Shown: positions 15,577 to 20,384 of the stretch, one piece after another | Layout: every line of letters begins with the position of its first letter | How positions within the stretch are numbered: the first letter of the stretch is position 1 | Assembly: GCA_038230775.1 (NCBI GenBank) | Contig: JBBRMQ010000054.1 | Location: forward strand, 1 to 20,384 | Direction of reading: 5' to 3' | Origin: JBBRMQ01 sp038230775 | GTDB lineage: Bacteria; Acidobacteriota; Thermoanaerobaculia; Gp7-AA8 | Length of the DNA stretch: 20,384 nucleotides | Position numbers and translations under genes: made by a program | The notes under the pieces: model-generated | What the model saw: only the letters and a program-made list of their open reading frames with translations | What the model was told of the DNA's origin: nothing | Database searches by the model: none

Positions 15577-17024
15577 ACCTGCATCCTTTGTTGGAGCCCG
15601 GCTGGGTCAACGCGATTCTGCCCGAGCTGATCCTGTCGATCGGCGCGATGGTGCTGCTCTTCGTGCGCGCTCGCGGGCTCGCGTCGCCCATCGCGCTCAT
15701 CGCATTGATCGCCACAGCCTGGTCCGAGAACCTCGTGCTCCCGGGCACGTACTTCGGGAACACGTACCAGATCAGCGGCCTTACGCGGATCTTCGATATC
15801 ACCTTCATCCTGGCGGCGATCCTCGCCACGCTGTTCGCCAGCGATTACCTCAGCCGCGAAGGCATCGAGGGCGGCGAGTTCTACGCTCTTCTCATGTGGG
15901 GAACCGCGGGAATGATGATGATGGGCAAAGGCCTCGATCTCCTGATCGTCATCCTTGGCCTCGAGATCCTGTCGATCTGCATCTTCGTCCTGCTCGGCTA
16001 CAACCGGAAGCTGTCGGTGGGCAACGAGGCCAGCCTCAAATACTTCCTCATGGGCGCGTTCGCCACCGGATTCATTCTCTACGGGACGGCTCTGCTCTAC
16101 GGCCAGACGGGATCCACGAACATGACGCAGCTCGCGGCGTACTCGTCGAACCTTCGCGGCGACGCCGGCCCGCTGACGGCGATCGCGTTCGTGCTCATCA
16201 TGGCCGGCTTCGGATTCAAGCTCTCGCTGGTGCCGTTCCATCCGTGGGCACCCGACGTCTATCAGGGCGGTCCGACTCCGGTCGCCGCCTGGCTCTCGAC
16301 CGCACCGAAAGCGGCGACGCTGCTCGTCCTCGCGCGCATCTTCACCGCGATGACGCCGACACTGCAGGCGAATTCGTGGATGAACATGATGGCTGCGCTG
16401 GCGATCCTGTCGATGATCGTCGGCAACGCGGTCGCCATCGCGCAGCGCGACCTCAAGCGCATGCTCGCCTACTCCGGCATCGCGCACGTCGGCTACATGA
16501 TGGTCGCCCTCATGACGCTCCGCGACGAGGGCGTGGCCTCGGTTGCGGTGTACACCATGGTCTACGCGCTCATGAACATCGGCGCGTTCGGCGTGGTGTC
16601 GATGCTGGCGAAGAATCAAAACGATCCGCAAACCCTCGACGACATCGCGGGCCTCGGCTTCCGCCGTCCGTTCTACGGCCTCGCCCTCACCGTCTGCATG
16701 TTCTCGCTGTCGGGACTTCCGCCCACGGCCGGCTTCATCTCGAAGTTCTATGTGTTCAAAACCGCGGTCGAGTCGGGACACACCACGATCGCGCTCATCG
16801 GTATTCTCACCAGCATCGTCTCCGTCTACTACTACCTGCGCGTCGTCTACTACGTGTACATGAAGGAATCGCCGGAGGGTTCCGCGGTGCCGATGGACGG
16901 TGGAGCCTTTGCCACGGCGGCGCTGGCAATCTCGGTCATCGGAATCCTGATCATCGGCATCTTCCCTACACCGCTCTTCCAGGCCGCGGGCGCCGGCGCA
17001 CGGCAGCTTTTCATGCTGCGTTGA
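15573..17024 (+). CDS. nuoN: NADH:quinone oxidoreductase subunit N
   Basis: 483 residues, the third antiporter-like proton channel, lying next to NuoK in the membrane arm. Conserved features are the helix-5 glutamate E131 (LGLEILSICIFVL), lysine K216 in GFGFKLSLVPFHPWAPDVYQGG, and PTPVAAWLSTAPKAA (235-249). RDLKRMLAYSGIAHVGYMMV is the discontinuous-helix region of this family. Length is normal. It starts by ATGA overlap with nuoM and ends 5 nt before rex. Confidence 0.96.
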   Translation: MNLHPLLEPGWVNAILPELILSIGAMVLLFVRARGLASPIALIALIATAWSENLVLPGTYFGNTYQISGLTRIFDITFILAAILATLFASDYLSREGIEGGEFYALLMWGTAGMMMMGKGLDLLIVILGLEILSICIFVLLGYNRKLSVGNEASLKYFLMGAFATGFILYGTALLYGQTGSTNMTQLAAYSSNLRGDAGPLTAIAFVLIMAGFGFKLSLVPFHPWAPDVYQGGPTPVAAWLSTAPKAATLLVLARIFTAMTPTLQANSWMNMMAALAILSMIVGNAVAIAQRDLKRMLAYSGIAHVGYMMVALMTLRDEGVASVAVYTMVYALMNIGAFGVVSMLAKNQNDPQTLDDIAGLGFRRPFYGLALTVCMFSLSGLPPTAGFISKFYVFKTAVESGHTTIALIGILTSIVSVYYYLRVVYYVYMKESPEGSAVPMDGGAFATAALAISVIGILIIGIFPTPLFQAAGAGARQLFMLR

Positions 17025-17029
17025 AAACC

Positions 17030-17695
17030 ATGTCGAGCACCCGACTGAGCGGTGAACGCGAAGCGGTATCCGAGCTGACCACGGGCCGGTTATCGGTCTA
17101 TCTCCGCTGCCTCACGTACCTCGAATCGATCCGTCAGGCGACCGTGTCATCGCACGAGCTTGCTGAGCGCTTTCACTTGAACTCCGCGCAGATCCGTAAG
17201 GACCTGGCGTGCTTCGGCGAGTTCGGAACGCGCGGAGTGGGCTACAACGTCACGCAACTCAAGGAACATCTGGTGCGCGAGCTGGGCATCGACCGCACAC
17301 GGCACGTCGTCATCGCCGGCGCCGGCAACCTCGGCATGGCCCTCGCCGATTACCGCGGCTTCAACGACAACGGATTCCAGATCGCCGCGCTGGTGGACGT
17401 CGATCCGGAGAAGATCGGACGTTCATCGCGCAGCGGGATTCCCGTGCTTTCCTACACCGAGCTTCAACACATCGTTCGCGAGCGAGGTGTGGAGATCGGC
17501 ATTATCGCTGTCAACGCGGACAACGCGCAGAGCGTCTGCGACGCGCTGGTCGGCGCGGGTGTCAGCGCCATTCTCAATTTCGCACCGGTGCAGCTTCGCG
17601 TGCAACCGCACGTCAAACTGAAGAGCGTCGATCTGCGGATCAATCTCGAATCGCTGTCGTTTTACCTGAAGAGCGCGGAAGACGGAACGGCGTGA
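17030..17695 (+). CDS. rex: Redox-sensing transcriptional repressor Rex
   Basis: A 221-residue homodimeric DNA-binding sensor of the NADH/NAD+ ratio. The N-terminal winged helix (about 1-85) contains the recognition region NSAQIRKDLACFGEFGTRGVGY at 51-72. The Rossmann domain begins with VVIAGAGNLGMAL (GAGNLG at 97-102), followed by VDVDPEKIG and the ILNFAPVQL block, and ends with the domain-swapping helix INLESLSFYLKSA, all Rex-typical. The ATG at 17030 gives the standard N-terminus (RLSVYLRCLTYLE); the reading frame stays open upstream across nuoN only by chance. It starts 5 nt after nuoN, so it is cotranscribed with nuoG-N, whose promoter region carries a Rex operator. Negative autoregulation is the natural inference. 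Confidence 0.96.
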   Translation: MSSTRLSGEREAVSELTTGRLSVYLRCLTYLESIRQATVSSHELAERFHLNSAQIRKDLACFGEFGTRGVGYNVTQLKEHLVRELGIDRTRHVVIAGAGNLGMALADYRGFNDNGFQIAALVDVDPEKIGRSSRSGIPVLSYTELQHIVRERGVEIGIIAVNADNAQSVCDALVGAGVSAILNFAPVQLRVQPHVKLKSVDLRINLESLSFYLKSAEDGTA

Positions 17696-17881
17696 TGCGG
17701 TGGCGCTTCGTGTGTGGATCAACGCGCTACGGCGAAGCCGAGGTGTGGGGCCAGCCCTTCGGCTGGCCGGCCAGCCAGAGGGCTGGCCCCACACTGCGCT
17801 AAAGCGCCGTGGCTCAGGAGATTCTACCCGTCGCTTCGCGGTGAACCGGCTTCTGCTCGCCGCGCCGCACCGGCCCACACG
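17696..17881. other. Gap between convergent rex and histidine kinase genes
   Basis: These 186 bp lie between two converging stop codons. The palindromic element at 17743-17794 is the main content. GCGCT-AA-AGCGC at about 17797-17808 could form a small extra hairpin. No credible gene is seen; the open frames here carry repeat-derived peptides. Terminators for both units should lie here, but no standard stem plus T-run is visible. Confidence 0.55.
17743..17794. repeat. GTGTGGGG...CCCCACAC palindrome after rex
   Basis: A 52-bp element with perfect 16-bp terminal inverted repeats, GTGTGGGGCCAGCCCT (17743-17758) and AGGGCTGGCCCCACAC (17779-17794). Internal GGCTGGCC/GGCCAGCC allows alternative smaller hairpins. 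Its first 16 bases recur at 2832, and its bracket and size match 15506-15555. It lies between the convergent rex and histidine kinase genes and could act as a bidirectional transcription barrier, though no T-runs are present. Confidence 0.85.
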
Positions 17882-20335
17882 TTACCCCGCCGCCTCGGCC
17901 TTCTCCAGCGCCGTCGTCATTCTTGACTCGAGATCGCGAACGGCGGTCTCCAGTCTCGCGACGAGCGCTGCCGCCGTCTTGAAGTCGGCCATCTTGCCCG
18001 CGCGCTCGATATCGATCACCGCGGAGAGCGCATCGCCGTCGCCGAAGTTGCTGATCGCGCCCTTGAGCGTATGGGCGCTGCGATAAAGCGTGTCGGCATC
18101 AGCGTCGGCGATCGCCGACTGGATCGATGCCAGCAGCTTCGGACTCTGCGCCGAGAACGCGTCGCGCACGCGTGCCAGCAGCTTCATGTTCCCGCCGACG
18201 GCGTCCACGATCGCATCGCTGCCGATCGCCCGGCCGGAGAGAAGTGCGGCGAGACGGCTCTGCGTCACGGGCTTCGTCAGCACATCATCGAAGCCCGCCG
18301 CAAGACAGCGGTCCCGATCTTCGTGTGAGGTGTACGCGGTGAGGGCAATCATCCGCACCCCCGACCCCGCCTCGATGGCGCGGAAACGGCGCAGCACTTC
18401 GAAGCCGTCCATCTCCGGCATCTGGATGTCGACCAGCGCGACGTCGAAGTTCCGGGTGCGCACCTGCCCGACCGCTTCCTCGCCGCTGGCGGCTTTGACC
18501 ACCAGATGGCCGAGGCGGCGCAGCGCTTCGGCGGCGAATTCGAGGTTGACGGGGTGATCGTCGACCACGAGAACCGTCAGCGGCCGCTCGCTGTCCACAC
18601 GCCGCTCCAGCGTGTAGGCCATGCGGCGCTCGATCACGCCTAACGCCACGCCGATCGCGTCCAGGAGCTCGCGCTCGGCAATGGGGCGGGTCACCGTGGG
18701 CGAGGCGTGCATGACCGACGAAAGCGGCGTAATGATCTGGACGACGGGCACCGGCGGGATCCACGGCGTCGCCGCCAGAACGCGCGAGTCGATGATCACG
18801 CAGGAGAACGCCTCGCGGATCGAAGGCTGCAGCGCATCCTCCAGCGTCCCGTACACCTCAGGCGCAATGCCGTGAGCGCGCAGGATGTCGCCGATGATCC
18901 CGCGCGAAGTGGCGTTCGGCTCGATCACGAGCGCTCGTACCCCGCGCAGCGACGAATACCACTGCGGCGGCGCCACACCCTCGATCGAGTCGTGGGCCAG
19001 TTTCACCGTAAACGTGAACGTGCTCCCGCGCCCCGGCTCGCTCTCGACCTGGATGGTCCCGCCCATCGCTTCGACCAGGCGCGCGACGATCGAGAGCCCC
19101 AGTCCCGTGCCGCCGTACTTCCGCGAGTGGGAACTATCCGCCTGCGCGAACGGATCGAAGATGATGTCGCGCTTGTGCGTGTCGATGCCCGTTCCTGTAT
19201 CGCGCACTTCGAACTCCAGCAGGACGTCGCTGGCGAACGTCGATTGCACGCTCCCGCGAACCACCACCTCGCCCTGCGTCGTGAACTTGATCGCGTTGCC
19301 CACGAGGTTGATGAGGATCTGGCGCAGCCGGAGCGGATCGCCCCACAGCCGATCGGGCACGTCCGCCGAGAATGAGAATGCGAGCTGCAGTCCCTTCTGC
19401 GCGCCCGTCACGCCCAGCGTCTTCAGCGTATCGGCGACGAGCTCGCGGATCGAAAAGTAGACCGGCTCGAGCTCGAGCTTGCGCGCCTCGATTTTCGTGA
19501 AGTCGAGGATGTCTTCGATCGTCGTCAGCAGCGACTCCGCCGAACGGATGGCCATCTGCAGTTGATGCCGTCGCTCGGGCGACGACTCGCTGTCGGAGGC
19601 CAGTTGCAGCATGCCCAGGATGCCGTGAAGCGGGGTGCGCATCTCGTGGGAGACGTTCGCGAGAAACTCGCTCTTCGCCGCGTTGGCCGACTCGGCCCGC
19701 AGCTGCGCATCGCGGAGTTGCGTGGATTGATCTTCCAACGTGTGAATCAACTCGCGCGACGTCCTCACCGCCTCGGTCAGCCGGCGCCGGCGCCGTTCCG
19801 CGATGCGGGCCATCAACGCGATGTAGAGGCCGAAGACCGCGATGATCGCGGGCCGCATCAACAGGACGGCGAGACTGACCGGACGGCCCTGGACCACCAT
19901 CACCCACAGCAGCATCGCGGTGTACGCCAGCGAAGTGAGCACGGTAAGCATGATGCAGCGGCGGTACGTCGTCTGCGTCTGATCCGCGACCTTCATCAGC
20001 AGGACCGGAAAGAGCCAGCTGTTTTCCGCGCCGGAGAAATACACCGCCAGGGTGAGAATGAAGACGTCGCCGATCAGAAACGTCAGCGTCAGATCACGCC
20101 GCTGCCGCCGGTAGAAGATGCGCGTCATCGTCGTGGCGATGACGGAGTACGCGATGAAGATCGACGTCAGCAGCGCCCAGCGCTCGATCGACAGGTCGTG
20201 CAACAGAAAGAGGTTGTGGAAATAGACGACGATCGACAGAAGGCCGAGGCCGATCGCACGCATCTTGGGGATTTCGTGGACCGCCAGCACGTACGCACGG
20301 TCGCGCTTCTGCTGGGTGACCTCTTCGATGTTCAC
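17882..20335 (-). CDS. Hybrid sensor histidine kinase with two receivers and HPt
   Basis: 817 residues, a membrane-bound phosphorelay kinase. Domains in order: an N-terminal block of about five or six membrane helices (about 27-178) with no large periplasmic domain; a short linker coiled coil (about 180-222); HisKA with phospho-accepting H230 (VSHEMRTPLHGILGML); an HATPase domain with N347 (LVGNAIKF), DTGTGI at 379 and GGTGLGLS at 408; receiver 1 (about 466-560) in which the acidic pair is missing (E472-P473) although D516 remains; receiver 2 (587-700), complete with D592/D593, D636, T666 and K688; and HPt with H755 (SAHTLKGA). The layout is BarA/ArcB-like. The start is GTG at 20335, supported by a 4-nt GTGA overlap with the upstream frame. 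The signal sensed is unknown. Confidence 0.93.
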   Translation of the reverse strand: MNIEEVTQQKRDRAYVLAVHEIPKMRAIGLGLLSIVVYFHNLFLLHDLSIERWALLTSIFIAYSVIATTMTRIFYRRQRRDLTLTFLIGDVFILTLAVYFSGAENSWLFPVLLMKVADQTQTTYRRCIMLTVLTSLAYTAMLLWVMVVQGRPVSLAVLLMRPAIIAVFGLYIALMARIAERRRRRLTEAVRTSRELIHTLEDQSTQLRDAQLRAESANAAKSEFLANVSHEMRTPLHGILGMLQLASDSESSPERRHQLQMAIRSAESLLTTIEDILDFTKIEARKLELEPVYFSIRELVADTLKTLGVTGAQKGLQLAFSFSADVPDRLWGDPLRLRQILINLVGNAIKFTTQGEVVVRGSVQSTFASDVLLEFEVRDTGTGIDTHKRDIIFDPFAQADSSHSRKYGGTGLGLSIVARLVEAMGGTIQVESEPGRGSTFTFTVKLAHDSIEGVAPPQWYSSLRGVRALVIEPNATSRGIIGDILRAHGIAPEVYGTLEDALQPSIREAFSCVIIDSRVLAATPWIPPVPVVQIITPLSSVMHASPTVTRPIAERELLDAIGVALGVIERRMAYTLERRVDSERPLTVLVVDDHPVNLEFAAEALRRLGHLVVKAASGEEAVGQVRTRNFDVALVDIQMPEMDGFEVLRRFRAIEAGSGVRMIALTAYTSHEDRDRCLAAGFDDVLTKPVTQSRLAALLSGRAIGSDAIVDAVGGNMKLLARVRDAFSAQSPKLLASIQSAIADADADTLYRSAHTLKGAISNFGDGDALSAVIDIERAGKMADFKTAAALVARLETAVRDLESRMTTALEKAEAAG

Positions 20336-20384
20336 GACCGATTGTGTGCACGCTCGCGCCGCTGCAGGATGGCGCGAACGCGAG
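20332..20384 (-). CDS. 3' end of an upstream gene, possibly a response regulator (partial)
   Basis: On the minus strand a frame entering from the window's right edge reads RVRAILQRRERAHNRS and stops with TGA at 20334-20332. That stop overlaps the kinase GTG as GTGA, the usual sign of translational coupling. The VRAILQRRE string resembles the last helix of receiver domains (the LLARVRALLRR type), so the gene may encode a response regulator that partners the kinase. Only 16 residues are visible, so this is tentative. Confidence 0.4.
   Translation of the reverse strand, partial: RVRAILQRRERAHNRS

Noticed and set aside
15506..17029. Upstream extension of rex to 729 residues
   Set aside because: The frame is open across nuoN only because the GC-rich sequence has few stops; the extension is Arg/His-rich and unlike any protein, and Rex is complete from 17030.

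Overview
The window is a GC-rich bacterial chromosome segment organised around a split respiratory complex I (NADH:quinone oxidoreductase, nuo) locus. The best guess for the organism is an Acidobacteriota-type bacterium. This rests on the photosynthetic-reaction-centre-like di-haem lipoprotein cytochrome, a protein resembling DUF6335, and many GC-rich palindromic intergenic repeats. It is inference only; no rRNA or tRNA gene is present to confirm it.

Layout. The leftward (minus-strand) block, in transcription order from about 7.7 kb, is: a membrane-anchored SurA/PrsA-type peptidyl-prolyl isomerase, a saccharopine-dehydrogenase-family oxidoreductase (1-nt gap), a 146-bp gap holding an inverted heptad array, a STAS-domain protein, nuoA, nuoE and nuoF (gaps of 1-3 nt), then a secreted gamma-glutamyltransferase and a lipoprotein di-haem cytochrome c. 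A broken MerR gene fragment lies between the last two. The rightward (plus-strand) block is nuoG, nuoH, nuoJ, nuoK, a small acidic protein, nuoL, nuoM, nuoN and rex. Convergent to rex is a hybrid histidine kinase (HisKA, HATPase, two receivers, HPt). It overlaps by 4 nt a gene leaving the window that may end in a response-regulator receiver.

How the genes fit together. The locus encodes the whole NADH-oxidising N module (NuoE, F, G) and the whole membrane proton-pumping module (NuoA, H, J, K, L, M, N). All four quinone-module subunits (NuoB, C, D, I) are absent and must lie elsewhere if the enzyme works. The two halves diverge from a 103-bp region carrying a near-perfect Rex operator. The NADH-sensing repressor Rex is the last gene of the plus-strand block, so the sequence itself suggests a redox feedback loop in which Rex controls complex I and its own gene.

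Unexplained structure. Three gaps contain arrays of 7-bp units followed by the same unit in inverted orientation. Each array has a different heptad, and two end 6-8 nt before a nuo start codon that lacks a Shine-Dalgarno sequence. Two bracketed multi-hairpin elements fill the gap between nuoH and nuoJ where nuoI would normally lie. GTGTG...CACAC palindromes occur at the 3' end of nuoM (inside the reading frame) and after rex, with a partial copy after nuoF. The small gene between nuoK and nuoL has its start codon inside a perfect 10-bp hairpin with the Shine-Dalgarno sequence in the loop.
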